Assembly: GCA_963745765.1 (NCBI GenBank)
Contig: CAVUYQ010000010.1
Span: 106,210-170,209, forward strand
Source of the DNA: Ww85 sp963745765
Lineage (GTDB): Bacteria > Desulfobacterota > Desulfobulbia > Desulfobulbales > Desulfocapsaceae
Length of the DNA stretch: 64,000 nucleotides
Reading direction: 5' to 3'
The stretch's first letter is position 1; each line of letters starts with the position of its first letter. The translations under genes and the position numbers were made by a program. Under the pieces are notes generated by a model. That model saw nothing but the letters and a program-made list of their open reading frames with translations, searched no databases and was not told where the DNA came from. Shown here in pieces: positions 1 to 9,208 of this stretch.

Positions 1-101
1 TAAAAACATCAGGACCAGGTATATCGGGCCTGTGCAGGGTTAGAGCTGAAATAACAAATTTCTCGCAAAACTAAATAAATGTAGAATGCAGGAGGATAAG
101 A

Positions 102-1106
102 ATGACAGTGAGAATTGGAATTAACGGTTTCGGCCGTATCGGCCGGAATATGTTCAGGGCCATCAGCAAGGACCCTCTGTTCAGTGATATTGAGGTCGTT
201 GCCATTAACGACTTGACTGATACCCCGACATTGGCGCATCTGCTTAAATACGACTCGGTGATGGGCGTGTATGGTCCTCAGGTGAGAAGTGAGGAAAACG
301 CTGTTCTGGTGGATGCAAAACGTATTGCCGTTTCCAGTCAGCGTAATCCGGCCGATATTCGCTGGGGAGAACTCGGTGTCGATTATGTGGCTGAATGTAC
401 GGGTATTTTTGTCAGCGGCGATGCCGCCCAGGCACACATTGATGCGGGTGCAAAAAAGGTTGTCATCTCTGCACCGGCAAAAGGAGGCGTAAAAACCTTT
501 GTCATGGGGGTCAATGAAGACGAGTATGACCCAACACTTCACCATGTTGTATCAAATGCGTCCTGTACCACCAATTGCCTGGCACCGATGGCAAAAGTCA
601 TCCTGGATAATTTCGGCATCAAGCGAGGCCTGATGACGACGGTACATGCCTATACCGGTGACCAGCGGCTTCTTGACTTTCCGCATTCTGATCTCAGACG
701 GGCCCGGGCGGCCGCATTATCCATGATTCCGACGAAGACCGGCGCGGCAGCGGCAGTCTCCCTGGTGATACCTGAGCTTAAAGGCAAGTTTGACGGTCTT
801 GCTGTCCGGGTACCGACCCCGACGGTATCCCTTGTTGACGCGGTCATGGAAGTTGAGCGGGAAACCAGCGTAGCAGAAGTGAACCAGGCTCTTCAGGAGG
901 CCGCTAACAGGTATCTCGGCTATACCGAAGAGCCGCTTGTCTCCATCGACTTTCAGGGTAATCCCCACTCGTCGATTGTTGATGGCCAGTGCACGAAAGT
1001 GATTGGCAAATCGGTAAAGGTGATGAGCTGGTATGACAATGAGTGGGGTTATTCAAACAGGATGCTGGATCTGATCCTGCATATGGAGTCACGCAAACTG
1101 CTATGA
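102..1106 (+). CDS. gap: Type I glyceraldehyde-3-phosphate dehydrogenase
   Basis: This 334-aa protein is a cytoplasmic enzyme of glycolysis and gluconeogenesis. It oxidises glyceraldehyde-3-phosphate to 1,3-bisphosphoglycerate with NAD. The N-terminal Rossmann motif GINGFGRIGR is at residues 6-15. The catalytic cysteine is Cys155 in SNASCTTNC, and the general-base histidine is His182 in HAYTGDQ. The C-terminal WYDNEWGYSNR segment is typical. Length matches the family. The ATG is preceded by AGGAGG about 7 bases upstream, so the start is secure. The dikinase-like gene follows after ~90-140 bp that contain a perfect hairpin. Confidence 0.97.
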   Translation: MTVRIGINGFGRIGRNMFRAISKDPLFSDIEVVAINDLTDTPTLAHLLKYDSVMGVYGPQVRSEENAVLVDAKRIAVSSQRNPADIRWGELGVDYVAECTGIFVSGDAAQAHIDAGAKKVVISAPAKGGVKTFVMGVNEDEYDPTLHHVVSNASCTTNCLAPMAKVILDNFGIKRGLMTTVHAYTGDQRLLDFPHSDLRRARAAALSMIPTKTGAAAAVSLVIPELKGKFDGLAVRVPTPTVSLVDAVMEVERETSVAEVNQALQEAANRYLGYTEEPLVSIDFQGNPHSSIVDGQCTKVIGKSVKVMSWYDNEWGYSNRMLDLILHMESRKLL

Positions 1107-1147
1107 TAGCAGTAACCCGGTCGTGTCAGGGCCGGGATGGCTTGTCG

Positions 1148-1181
1148 GGACTGATCTGTAGGAACCGGAACAGATCAGTCC
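1148..1181 (+). terminator. Perfect 12-bp hairpin between gap and the dikinase-like gene
   Basis: GGACTGATCTGT at 1148-1159 pairs perfectly with ACAGATCAGTCC at 1170-1181 around a 10-nt loop. No U-tract follows, so it may be a processing, stability or attenuation element and not a simple terminator. It lies just before the possible ATG at 1194, which would place that start in poor context. Confidence 0.4.
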
Positions 1182-1193
1182 TGCATTTAACAT

Positions 1194-4100
1194 ATGCTGC
1201 AGAAAAAGCACGGGACACAGGACGAAGAGCAGAGGCGGCAGGTAATGAAAGCCACACAGCAGAGTGTAGATAAGATCAATTCTGGTGCCCTGAAGGCCAA
1301 TCTGCTTGAAACGGCGGAACATTTTGAAATAAGGGGAGATCTCCTCCCGCTTCTAACGGCGGTGGAGAAGTTCCGGGGACTTCATTCGAACCTTGAAACC
1401 CTGTTATATGAGATCTGTCACCCGTACCGGAACTGGAACCTGATCCTTCCGGTCCTGCGCAGCTTTATCCTGAAAAACTTCCATCATTATCGTAAAAGTG
1501 AATATGGACCGGCGTCCTTTGAGCTGTTCTCTGGCCTCTTTTTTGGGGCGCTTGAGGATTCAGCCCGCAATCCACGCTTACTTTCCCAGATATTTGAGGC
1601 CCAGTGGGCCTGGCTTGACAAACTGGTTTCACAACTCGAGGCAGAAGAACTGAAAGGGTTCTCTTCACCGATAAATGATCTGTTCAGGCGGCTATTACGG
1701 CTTGATACAGAGGATGGGACGATTCTTATTCATCTCATTCACGGGCAGCAATCCGTAAAGCGTGTGGTTAGGCGGTTGAGCCATCTCTGTGAGAGAACCG
1801 CGGTTACGATGGATATGCAGCCAGCCGTCCAGCTAATGCTGCTTATCCTTAGAAAGAATTACGATTACTGGCTCAAAGAAGACGATCCGCTGCCCTGGTT
1901 TCTGGAGCGCTGCCATCTTGCGGCAGAAGATTGCCGGGACCAGCAGATCTTCACACCGATATCGCATGCTACAATCCGCGGCTATCTGGCGGAACTGGAT
2001 GAGTTTGATGTTGCGGCAGATCCGGCAAGGACGCTGCACAGACTTCTGGAACTGCCGTCACACATCGAGATTGTCAGGCTCTACAAGGAGTTGCCGGCCC
2101 AGTTGAATAATCTCGATTTTCCCGCTCTTTCGGCAGAAAACCGCGACCGTGCCGGGTCGTCTCGCCTCGCGGAGAATCACAAGCTCCTGTTCATGTTCAA
2201 GATCATGGATACAAACGGGCTTCATCTCATTCACGAAGAGACTCTCAGGGAGATTAACCGCAGCCTCGTTATCCTGGTACGGGGCCAAAGCTTTGAAGAG
2301 ATCGAAGAGTTCCTGTTGATGACCTTTCAGCTCCTCAAGGTGAACGTGCGCAAGTATCCTCATACCTCTCTGCAATGCATCCAGGTCCTGGGCGGCGAGG
2401 TCTTTAAGCGTGGTAACAGCCGCATGGTTGAAGCCTTTCTCTGGGGAGTGGTGCGTTTTGGCTTTCAGCCCGCCAATGTGACGGGAGTCGATGAAAACTG
2501 GCAGCCGATTATCAACCCCGCTCATCTGAGCAATATCCGGGTCTGGCTCAATCTGATCATGCAGGAGCCAAAATGGTGCGCAACGCTCTTCTCGGCTCTT
2601 ATCATCCATCTCAAATTGACCGGAACCTGTGTAAAGGATACGGATCTTTTCCAGAGAGATATAACCGAACTGCTCAACCAGCCGATTGAGCCGATCTATA
2701 ACCTGACCAAACAGTTCACCAAATTGATGCCGGTCTTCTTTAACGAGATCGGTGCCGAGGGCGAACTGCGCGACGTCTCCACTGAACTGGATGAAATCCA
2801 TCGTCGCAAGGACATGCTGATACATTTTTTGAGAAAACAAAGTCATGTTGAAAGCTCCAACCTGATTGTTGATTTCATCCGGGCTATTTTCAGGTTCTGG
2901 AAGAGTTGCGACAAAACGTCGCTGGCGCCGTATCTGCCTCCGGAGATCATTGGCCAGGTGATGGTGAAGGGGCCCTTCATCGATGATCTTGTTCGTCTGA
3001 CAGAGCGGATTATCAAAGAGTTTGAGTTGAGACAGGTGGATGATATCCTGCATGTCGGAGCGGAGCGTCTGGAGTCCTTTTTGGAACAACAGACCGACTG
3101 TGCCCCGGAAGAGCGGCGTCGCTATCTGCTGCTGACGCGGATGTTCAAACTGACGCATAAAAAATATAATCTCGGTTTTCAGGAGCTGCGCTCAGAGCTC
3201 ATGCAGGCTGCGCAGGAAGGGTTTCCTGAAATGGAAGACCTGTTGAAGAAACTTGATGAGAAGGACATCGAGGGAGTCATCGGGGCGATTCTTCAGGTTC
3301 TGGCACAACTGAAGGGGGAAATTCTTTCGGATCAGCACTTCGAGGTACGCGAAGATATCTATTACAAAAGACATATAGCCGTTGATATCCCCTCGGTGTA
3401 TGGACGATATCGTGAGAGAAAGTTCGATGCCCTGTCATTGACCTTCCGTCTTGAGAACCTGGCCAATATTTATCTCGAAATGCTGCCTGAGACGGTCAAT
3501 CTGTCTTTTATTACCAAGGCAACCTTTTATGCCATAGCACGCTGTCTCAGGCTCTACATGAGGGCCCTGAATATCGAAGGTATCATCTCTCGTAAACTCG
3601 AGACATCTCTGGCTCTTCTCACCAGCTCCCTGAAGATAAGACGTTTTTCCTATACCCAGTATCTTGATATTTTTCGCGGTCTCTCGGAAGGGGTGAAGGA
3701 TGTCATTTATGCCCATTACACCAATATACACCAGAAGAATCTGTCTCTTATCATTCCTCAAATCGGCAAGGATAACCTGCTGCCACGCTACAAATCACTG
3801 TGGAATGAAGCACAGATGTCAAATACGGTTCACAGTCTTTCGGAGATGTTTTTCAGAGATTTGATTTCTTCGGCCTTTGGTCTGCAGCACCTCGACAACT
3901 TTATTCTCCGGGTCATCCAGACGCTGGAGGACCAGAAGGATATTCTTGACGAGGAGACCCTGGACCTCTTGATGACCTACAATCCGGAAAATGCAATTTC
4001 GCTGCTGAGCGCCACCAACCCGTTCACCCATGATCTCATTCACCTTGGCAATAAAGGGTATAATCTGATAACGCTTGCCGAAGATGCAAAGCCGGTACCT

Positions 4101-5519
4101 CCGGCGTTTGTGATCACCACCGAGGTATTCCGCTGTCGACAGGTTATCTTCGGATTTGCCCGGGCGAGGCAGGAATTCATGCAGCAGATACGGGCAGCCC
4201 TGTCCACCATTGAACAGCAGACGGGCAGGCTATTCGGTTCGCCGGAGAGACCGTTGCTGCTGTCGGTTCGAAGCGGCAGCGCAATTTCAATGCCGGGAAT
4301 GATGGCCACTATTCATAATGTTGGCCAGAACGCTGAGCTGGTGGAGGAGTATGTTCAGAAAAATGGCAACGAGTATTTCGCCTGGGATAACTTTCGACGC
4401 TTCATTCAATCATGGGCCATGGTCTACGGCGTCGAGCGCGAGAATTTTCAGGAACTGATGGATGAGGCCAAGGCGCGTCATAATGTTTCATTGAAACGGC
4501 AGTTTACCTCGGCCCAAATGAAAGAGCTGGCCTTGAATTACCAGAAACTCGGGCACCGGCGGGGGTTGGGAATCCCTGATGACCCATGGCTTCAGCTGGT
4601 GGGTGCCATTGAGATGGTACTGGATTCATGGGATAATCAGAAAGCCAGAGATTATCGAAGGATCATGGGCGTTTCTCCTGCCTGGGGTACCGCTGTTATT
4701 GTCCAGGCCATGGTTTTCGGTAATCGCAGTGAAGGGGCTGGGTCCGGTGTTCTCTTTACGGCACATCCCTACCGCAAGGTGCAGCGAGTGGCATTGTGGG
4801 GTGATTATGCCTACGGCGATCAGGGCGAAGATATCGTCTCCGGTCTGGTGACCTCTCACCCGATTTCAGTTGAACAGGCGGAGCGTGATGGTCGTTCAAA
4901 AGATGAGACACTTGAGGTGAAATTCCCTGACATTTATCAACGCCTGCTGGCAATTTCACGGGAGTTGGTCTACGAGAAACGATGGAATGCCCAGGAAATC
5001 GAATTTACCTTTGAAGGACCGGGGGCGGAAGAGCTGTATCTCCTGCAGACCCGGGATATGATCACCATCAAACAGAAGGAGCATCTTAACGTCTTTGTTG
5101 AAACTGAGGAGCTGAGCGGTTCAGTGCTGGGTAAAGGTGTCGGGGTGTCAGGCTCCGCTCTTTCCGGCAAAGCGGTTTTCACTGAAGAGGATATTGCTCT
5201 GTTGCGCCGTAAAGAGCCAAAAACACCTTTAATATTGATCAGGCAGGATACCGTACCTGAAGATATAACGGAAGTATCTCTTACTGACGGGCTGCTTACC
5301 TCCCGCGGCGGGCAAACATCCCATGCCTCGGTCGTGGCGGTTCGGCTTGAAAAAACCTGTGTTGTCGGTTGTAAACAGTTACGCGTGTATGAACGATATT
5401 GTGAGATTAATGGCCAGCGTATCGAATTTGGTGATCATGTGTCAATTGATGGCAGAAATGGTCTGCTGTTGCGCGGCAGTCATCCGATCAGGGAGGAGAT
5501 GCATATCCTGCCGATCTGA
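1194..5519 (+). CDS. PEP synthase/PPDK-like ATP-binding and phosphohistidine protein with a ~900-aa N-terminal extension
   Basis: This is a 1441-aa protein. Residues from about 940 to 1290 form a PPDK_N-type ATP-binding domain, with a GNKGYNL-like start, VPPAFVITTEVF, and VRSGSAISMPGMM near residue 1022. Residues ~1340-1425 are the swivelling phosphohistidine domain, with SRGGQTSHAS and His1377 as the expected phosphorylated residue. The protein ends there, so the C-terminal TIM-barrel that binds PEP or pyruvate in PPDK and PEP synthase is absent. The first ~900 residues are helix-rich and match no domain I recognise. The frame can start at ATG 1194, but ATG 1245 has a better AGGCGGCAGG ribosome site. 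Phosphotransfer from ATP via histidine is predicted from the family. The acceptor is unknown. Confidence 0.85.
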   Translation: MLQKKHGTQDEEQRRQVMKATQQSVDKINSGALKANLLETAEHFEIRGDLLPLLTAVEKFRGLHSNLETLLYEICHPYRNWNLILPVLRSFILKNFHHYRKSEYGPASFELFSGLFFGALEDSARNPRLLSQIFEAQWAWLDKLVSQLEAEELKGFSSPINDLFRRLLRLDTEDGTILIHLIHGQQSVKRVVRRLSHLCERTAVTMDMQPAVQLMLLILRKNYDYWLKEDDPLPWFLERCHLAAEDCRDQQIFTPISHATIRGYLAELDEFDVAADPARTLHRLLELPSHIEIVRLYKELPAQLNNLDFPALSAENRDRAGSSRLAENHKLLFMFKIMDTNGLHLIHEETLREINRSLVILVRGQSFEEIEEFLLMTFQLLKVNVRKYPHTSLQCIQVLGGEVFKRGNSRMVEAFLWGVVRFGFQPANVTGVDENWQPIINPAHLSNIRVWLNLIMQEPKWCATLFSALIIHLKLTGTCVKDTDLFQRDITELLNQPIEPIYNLTKQFTKLMPVFFNEIGAEGELRDVSTELDEIHRRKDMLIHFLRKQSHVESSNLIVDFIRAIFRFWKSCDKTSLAPYLPPEIIGQVMVKGPFIDDLVRLTERIIKEFELRQVDDILHVGAERLESFLEQQTDCAPEERRRYLLLTRMFKLTHKKYNLGFQELRSELMQAAQEGFPEMEDLLKKLDEKDIEGVIGAILQVLAQLKGEILSDQHFEVREDIYYKRHIAVDIPSVYGRYRERKFDALSLTFRLENLANIYLEMLPETVNLSFITKATFYAIARCLRLYMRALNIEGIISRKLETSLALLTSSLKIRRFSYTQYLDIFRGLSEGVKDVIYAHYTNIHQKNLSLIIPQIGKDNLLPRYKSLWNEAQMSNTVHSLSEMFFRDLISSAFGLQHLDNFILRVIQTLEDQKDILDEETLDLLMTYNPENAISLLSATNPFTHDLIHLGNKGYNLITLAEDAKPVPPAFVITTEVFRCRQVIFGFARARQEFMQQIRAALSTIEQQTGRLFGSPERPLLLSVRSGSAISMPGMMATIHNVGQNAELVEEYVQKNGNEYFAWDNFRRFIQSWAMVYGVERENFQELMDEAKARHNVSLKRQFTSAQMKELALNYQKLGHRRGLGIPDDPWLQLVGAIEMVLDSWDNQKARDYRRIMGVSPAWGTAVIVQAMVFGNRSEGAGSGVLFTAHPYRKVQRVALWGDYAYGDQGEDIVSGLVTSHPISVEQAERDGRSKDETLEVKFPDIYQRLLAISRELVYEKRWNAQEIEFTFEGPGAEELYLLQTRDMITIKQKEHLNVFVETEELSGSVLGKGVGVSGSALSGKAVFTEEDIALLRRKEPKTPLILIRQDTVPEDITEVSLTDGLLTSRGGQTSHASVVAVRLEKTCVVGCKQLRVYERYCEINGQRIEFGDHVSIDGRNGLLLRGSHPIREEMHILPI

Positions 5520-5625
5520 TTGACCGGGAAAGCGGCGTATCAGCATCACAGCGGGAGTCATCCGGCTGCGGAATCGGCACAGGGGATCTCATCAATGGTT
5601 CTTCATAAGAACACGGAGGTAAGCT

Positions 5626-5853
5626 ATGAAAACAAAAACCTTTCTTAAGGGATCAGCACTGTTTGCAGAGGCCCGAAGAAAAGCACAGATGCTCGGGATG
5701 GCACCAGGCACCCTGAAACTTGCCGAACTGATTGCCGAGATCCAGATGCGTGAGGGGCATACCCCTTGTTTTCGAACAAAAAGAAGTTGCCCGGAACTAA
5801 CCTGTTGCTGGCAGGTCTCCTGCGGAGCTGCCATGAACCCTGACGCTTGGTAG
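5626..5853 (+). CDS. Small SAP-like, cysteine-containing protein
   Basis: This 75-aa protein has a strong GGAGG ribosome site 6 bases before its ATG. Residues ~10-45 fit a SAP/Rho-N-type helical module (KAQMLGMAP..LKLAELIAEIQ, then REGHTPCF). A C-terminal cysteine cluster follows, with Cys at about 48, 55, 60, 61 and 66. From memory, small proteins of this layout (SAP-like helices, then a Cys-Phe and two or three further cysteines) are common in Desulfobacterota and related groups and have no assigned function. Nucleic-acid or metal binding is possible but not shown. The gene lies alone after the dikinase-like gene and converges with the DUF2892 gene. Confidence 0.7.
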   Translation: MKTKTFLKGSALFAEARRKAQMLGMAPGTLKLAELIAEIQMREGHTPCFRTKRSCPELTCCWQVSCGAAMNPDAW

Positions 5854-5855
5854 TG

Positions 5856-6068
5856 CTACTGCCGGTTTTCAGGAACCCCCATGGCTTTTAATATTAATCC
5901 CATGGGGCAGAATTTGGAGAAGCCGAATTGCAGAAGGTTGAGGCCGACAAAGGCGGTAAAAAGGAGCCAGTAGGTGCTGTGGTACAGCGGGCTTGCTTCG
6001 ACTCCGAGCGCAAGGCTGAGCAGGATAAAGAAGCCGGCGATACTGTGGATCCAATCGGTAACAATCAT
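5856..6068 (-). CDS. DUF2892 (YgaP-like) inner-membrane protein
   Basis: This 70-aa protein has two hydrophobic helices (residues ~6-24 and ~32-50) separated by a short polar turn. The tail carries the FCPMGLIL motif typical of DUF2892 proteins, which are often fused to or encoded beside rhodaneses or thiosulfate-handling enzymes. It sits 62 bp downstream of the ArsR-family gene on the same strand, so the two are probably co-transcribed. No specific reaction can be assigned. Confidence 0.8.
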   Translation of the reverse strand: MIVTDWIHSIAGFFILLSLALGVEASPLYHSTYWLLFTAFVGLNLLQFGFSKFCPMGLILKAMGVPENRQ

Positions 6069-6130
6069 ACGTTTTTCTCCATATGCTTAGATAGTGCAGT
6101 GGTTCGGGACATAATTGATTTTCCGTCCGT

Positions 6131-6430
6131 TTAGTATGCAGGGCAGAACAGCTGTCGCATTTTCTCGATCAGTTCGAGAATACGTTTGTCCGTAATCCGG
6201 TTGTAGATGAAATTGGCATCTTTTCGGAAATCGATGATTCCCTGGCTGCGAAGAATATTGAGGTGCTGTGAAACATTGGCATTTGTTGTTTTGACCTGTT
6301 CCCGAAGGTCTCCAACAGACATTTCCTGTTCCTGCAACAGACAAAGTATCTTCAGCCGAATTGGATGTGACATCGATTTAAGCAGCTTCGATATCGCTTC
6401 TATCTGTTCGTCCTTCATGTCTTCTTCCAT
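6131..6430 (-). CDS. ArsR/SmtB-family winged-helix regulator
   Basis: This 99-aa protein shows the ArsR layout. HPIRLKILCLL is helix 2-3, followed by a helix-turn-helix reading LREQVKTTNANVSQHLNILRS. A beta-wing follows (GIIDFRKDANFIYNRI), then a C-terminal helix. Only one cysteine lies in the N-terminal helices (Cys in LKILCLL) and another near the C-terminus, so the classic metal-binding CxCxxC is absent. A redox or persulfide sensor is as likely as a metal sensor. It probably regulates itself and the downstream DUF2892 gene. GGGGGAGGAACGC just before the ATG supports the start. Confidence 0.87.
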   Translation of the reverse strand: MEEDMKDEQIEAISKLLKSMSHPIRLKILCLLQEQEMSVGDLREQVKTTNANVSQHLNILRSQGIIDFRKDANFIYNRITDKRILELIEKMRQLFCPAY

Positions 6431-6547
6431 GCGTTCCTCCCCCTATAAATTTCAGTGTTTAATTTAATTGTCAAACGGGAATTGTAAAGCATTATTTTTA
6501 CTGGTACCGGTGATTTAATGCTATTGCAGCAGGATTATTGCTGACCT

Positions 6548-6751
6548 CTATACATAAAAAAACAAATACCAAGCCTCATGGAGCCTGTTTCGCGCAGCGG
6601 ATTCGTCGAAGGTTCCAAATAACCAAACAGTATTCAGCCGCCCGGTTGGAAGAGCCATGGATGTTGCACGACGGAAGTCCTGATAGCTATCGGCCAAGGC
6701 TCCCAGTTCACCTTTGTAGACTCTTTTGCAGTGATTACACGTAATTTGGGT
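6548..6751 (-). pseudogene. Open coding-like fragment with a CxxC pair, no start codon
   Basis: Within the 660-bp gap between arsR and acs, one minus-strand frame stays open for 67 codons. It reads as protein-like: TQITCNHCKRVYKGELGALA, later GRLNTVWLFGTFDESAARNR. It begins after a TGA and has no plausible start or ribosome site, so it looks like the decayed 3' part of a gene. I do not recognise the family. The remainder of the gap (6431-6547 and 6752-6818) shows nothing else clear. Confidence 0.25.
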
Positions 6752-6818
6752 TCAATTTTTACTGGAAAAGAAACATGAAATGTGTTTTGTTTTTGTATCA
6801 GAAATTTTGATAATAATG

Positions 6819-6955
6819 GGTACCTTGAATAATTAGAATATTTGTCGGAGATCAAGGCATGCGAGAAATTTTACCGCAGGTATATATGATATTCCGAGGA
6901 TAAAATATCGAGCATAACGCAGAGATCCGGCAAAAAGGCAATTATTCAAGGTGGC
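6819..6955. repeat. Palindrome-ended intergenic repeat, copy A
   Basis: This 137-bp element has ACCTTGAATAATT at 6822-6834 and its exact reverse complement at 6940-6952. Its interior (GCGAGAAATTTTACCGC, GCATAACGCAGAG) recurs in copies at 49753-49918, 55451-55629 and 57631-57727. No coding potential is seen. It behaves like a MITE or REP-type element and lies 140 bp before the acs start. Confidence 0.75.
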
Positions 6956-7093
6956 CTAATGCTGCCCCGTTAACATTTCTGACCGAGGGGCATCTTGTGT
7001 GAATAGCGTAGAATACAGAACTGAGTCTTTTTCCTGCCGTTTGTCCAGGTGAGCCGGCAAAGACAATCCTTGTTGAACGATGGGGAGATAACG

Positions 7094-9082
7094 ATGAGTG
7101 GAGTCGATGATAAGATAACCAGTCTTTTGAGCGAGAAGCGCCATTTTAACCCGCCTTCTGAAGGGCAGAAACATGCCTGGGTTGGCAGTATTGAAACCTA
7201 TGAGTCGGCCTACAACTATTCCATCGCGAATCCTGAAGCTTATTGGGCAGTTCGCGCGGAAGAACTGGTGAGCTGGTTCAAAACCTGGGACACGGTTCTG
7301 ACTGCTGATCTTCATAAGCCGGAGGTACGCTGGTTTTCCGGTGCAACCCTGAACGTTTCCTACAATTGTCTCGACCGGCACCTTGCCAATGGTAAGCAGG
7401 AGAAGATTGCCATTATCTGGCAGGGTGAACCTGAAGAAGAAGTTCGCACGTACACCTATCAGCAGTTGCATACAGAGGTCTGCAGATGCGCCAATGTCCT
7501 CAAGGCGAAAGGAGTTAAAAAAGGTGATAGGGTTGCGGTCTACCTGCCGATGATTCCCGAGCTTGCCATCGTTCTTTTGGCCTGTACCAGGATTGGTGCG
7601 ATTCATTCGGTTGTATTTGCCGGTTTTTCGGCAGTCAGCCTGCAAAACAGGATACAGGATTGTGAAGCATGTATTCTTGTCACCGCAGATGGTGTCAAGC
7701 GCGCAGGAAAAACGATACCGCTGAAACCAAATGGCGATGAAGCGCTTGAAGAATGTGACTCTGTAGAACATTGCCTGGTGGTGCGACGTGCCGGAAATGA
7801 TGTATCTATGCAGCCCGGTCGGGATTACTGGTGGCATGAGGAGATGGCCCGGGACGATGTGGATCATGTCTGCGTTCCTGCGCATATGGAGGCTGAGGAG
7901 ATGCTCTTCATTCTCTATACATCGGGATCAACCGGAAAGCCTAAAGGTGTTGTGCATACCACCGGGGGGTATCTTACCTATGCAATGCATACAACCCAGT
8001 GGGTCTTTGACTTGAAGGATGAGGATATCCACTGGTGTACCGCTGATATCGGCTGGATTACCGGGCATACCTACACCCTTTACGGGCCGCTCGGCCTCGG
8101 CGGTACGACACTGATGTTTGAAGGAGTTCCTTCATATCCAGGTCCTGATCGATTCTGGCATATAGTGGAAAAATTCAAGGTCACTATCTTTTATACTGCC
8201 CCGACGGTAATCAGGGCCCTGATGCGCTTCGGAGACGAACCCATGAGCCGTTGTGATCTGTCATCACTCCGTATTCTGGGTTCTGTCGGTGAACCGATCA
8301 ATCCGGAGGCGTGGATGTGGTATTATCTTCATATCGGCCAGGGAAAGCTTCCCATTGTTGATACCTGGTGGCAGACTGAAACCGGCGGTATCATGATTTC
8401 CCCCCTGCCCTTTGCGACGGAATTGAAGCCGGGTTCTGCCACGAAGCCGCTACCCGGGATTGATGCGGCAATTCTGACCGAAGAAGGAGCCCTGGCGAGC
8501 ATCAACGAAGGGGGGCATCTGGTAATCCGCCAGCCGTGGCCCGGAATGCTTCGGGGCATCTATGGTGATCCGGAGCGCTATCGCTCAACCTATTTTGAAG
8601 CATTTCCAGGCTATTATGATGCCGGTGATGGTGCGCGATGCGATGAGGACGGCTATTTCTGGATCATGGGCCGTCTTGACGACGTTATCAATGTCTCGGG
8701 ACATCGCCTTGGCACGGCGGAGATCGAGTCGGCTCTTGTTTCTCATCCCTCTATTGCCGAGGCTGCCGTGGTTGGCATGCCGAATCAGATAAAAGGGCAG
8801 GCTATTTATGCCTATGTAACACTGAAGGAATACATTGAAGAAACAGCAGAACTGCTTGATGAGCTGCGTGTGCACGTGCGCACAGAGATAGGGCCGATGG
8901 CCTCACCCGACATCATCCAGTATGCCCCCGGATTGCCCAAGACCCGGAGCGGCAAAATTATGCGCCGGATTCTGCGCAAGATTGCCGCTGATGATTTTAG
9001 CGATTTTGGAGATACCTCGACGCTGGCTGATCCTTCGGTCGTTGACGATCTTATTGCCGGAAAGAAAGCTCTCGAGCAGTAA
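7094..9082 (+). CDS. acs: Acetyl-CoA synthetase (AMP-forming)
   Basis: This 662-aa cytoplasmic enzyme activates acetate to acetyl-AMP and then acetyl-CoA. The ATP-binding motif YTSGSTGKPKGVVHT is at residues ~275-289. GWITGHTY and WWQTETGG follow, and the C-terminal LPKTRSGKIMRR carries Lys621, the residue acetylated in this family. Length fits Acs (~650 aa). The frame is open further upstream to a GTG at 7049, but ATG 7094 has GGGGAG at the right distance and gives the usual N-terminus. A strong terminator follows. The next gene cluster downstream beyond the IS is the DUF294/exonuclease pair. Confidence 0.97.
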   Translation: MSGVDDKITSLLSEKRHFNPPSEGQKHAWVGSIETYESAYNYSIANPEAYWAVRAEELVSWFKTWDTVLTADLHKPEVRWFSGATLNVSYNCLDRHLANGKQEKIAIIWQGEPEEEVRTYTYQQLHTEVCRCANVLKAKGVKKGDRVAVYLPMIPELAIVLLACTRIGAIHSVVFAGFSAVSLQNRIQDCEACILVTADGVKRAGKTIPLKPNGDEALEECDSVEHCLVVRRAGNDVSMQPGRDYWWHEEMARDDVDHVCVPAHMEAEEMLFILYTSGSTGKPKGVVHTTGGYLTYAMHTTQWVFDLKDEDIHWCTADIGWITGHTYTLYGPLGLGGTTLMFEGVPSYPGPDRFWHIVEKFKVTIFYTAPTVIRALMRFGDEPMSRCDLSSLRILGSVGEPINPEAWMWYYLHIGQGKLPIVDTWWQTETGGIMISPLPFATELKPGSATKPLPGIDAAILTEEGALASINEGGHLVIRQPWPGMLRGIYGDPERYRSTYFEAFPGYYDAGDGARCDEDGYFWIMGRLDDVINVSGHRLGTAEIESALVSHPSIAEAAVVGMPNQIKGQAIYAYVTLKEYIEETAELLDELRVHVRTEIGPMASPDIIQYAPGLPKTRSGKIMRRILRKIAADDFSDFGDTSTLADPSVVDDLIAGKKALEQ

Positions 9083-9130
9083 AACAGCACGACCGGCAGG
9101 GCTGCCCCCGTGTTGAGCTACGGCATTGAT

Positions 9131-9170
9131 AAAGCGGAATCCTGTCCCGAAGGATTCCGCTTTTTATTTT
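9131..9170 (+). terminator. Rho-independent terminator of acs
   Basis: AAAGCGGAATCCT pairs with AGGATTCCGCTTT around a 7-nt loop, followed by a T-rich run (TTTTTATTTTTTTT). It lies 48 bp after the acs stop codon. Confidence 0.92.
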
Positions 9171-9208
9171 TTTTGAAATAGTGTGTTATATGACTGAAGT
9201 TTAGAGTT

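Noticed and set aside
9..545. Long minus-strand open frame across gap
   Set aside because: Antisense shadow of the well-conserved gap gene, with no domain or ribosome site.
2058..3158. 366-codon minus-strand frame inside the dikinase-like gene
   Set aside because: Antisense of a continuous coding frame, with no recognisable protein features.
6948..6966. Sigma-54-like sequence TGGCCTAATGCTGCC before acs
   Set aside because: GG and GC are nine bases apart, not ten, so the spacing is wrong.
6956..7885. 309-codon minus-strand frame over acs
   Set aside because: Antisense shadow of acs.
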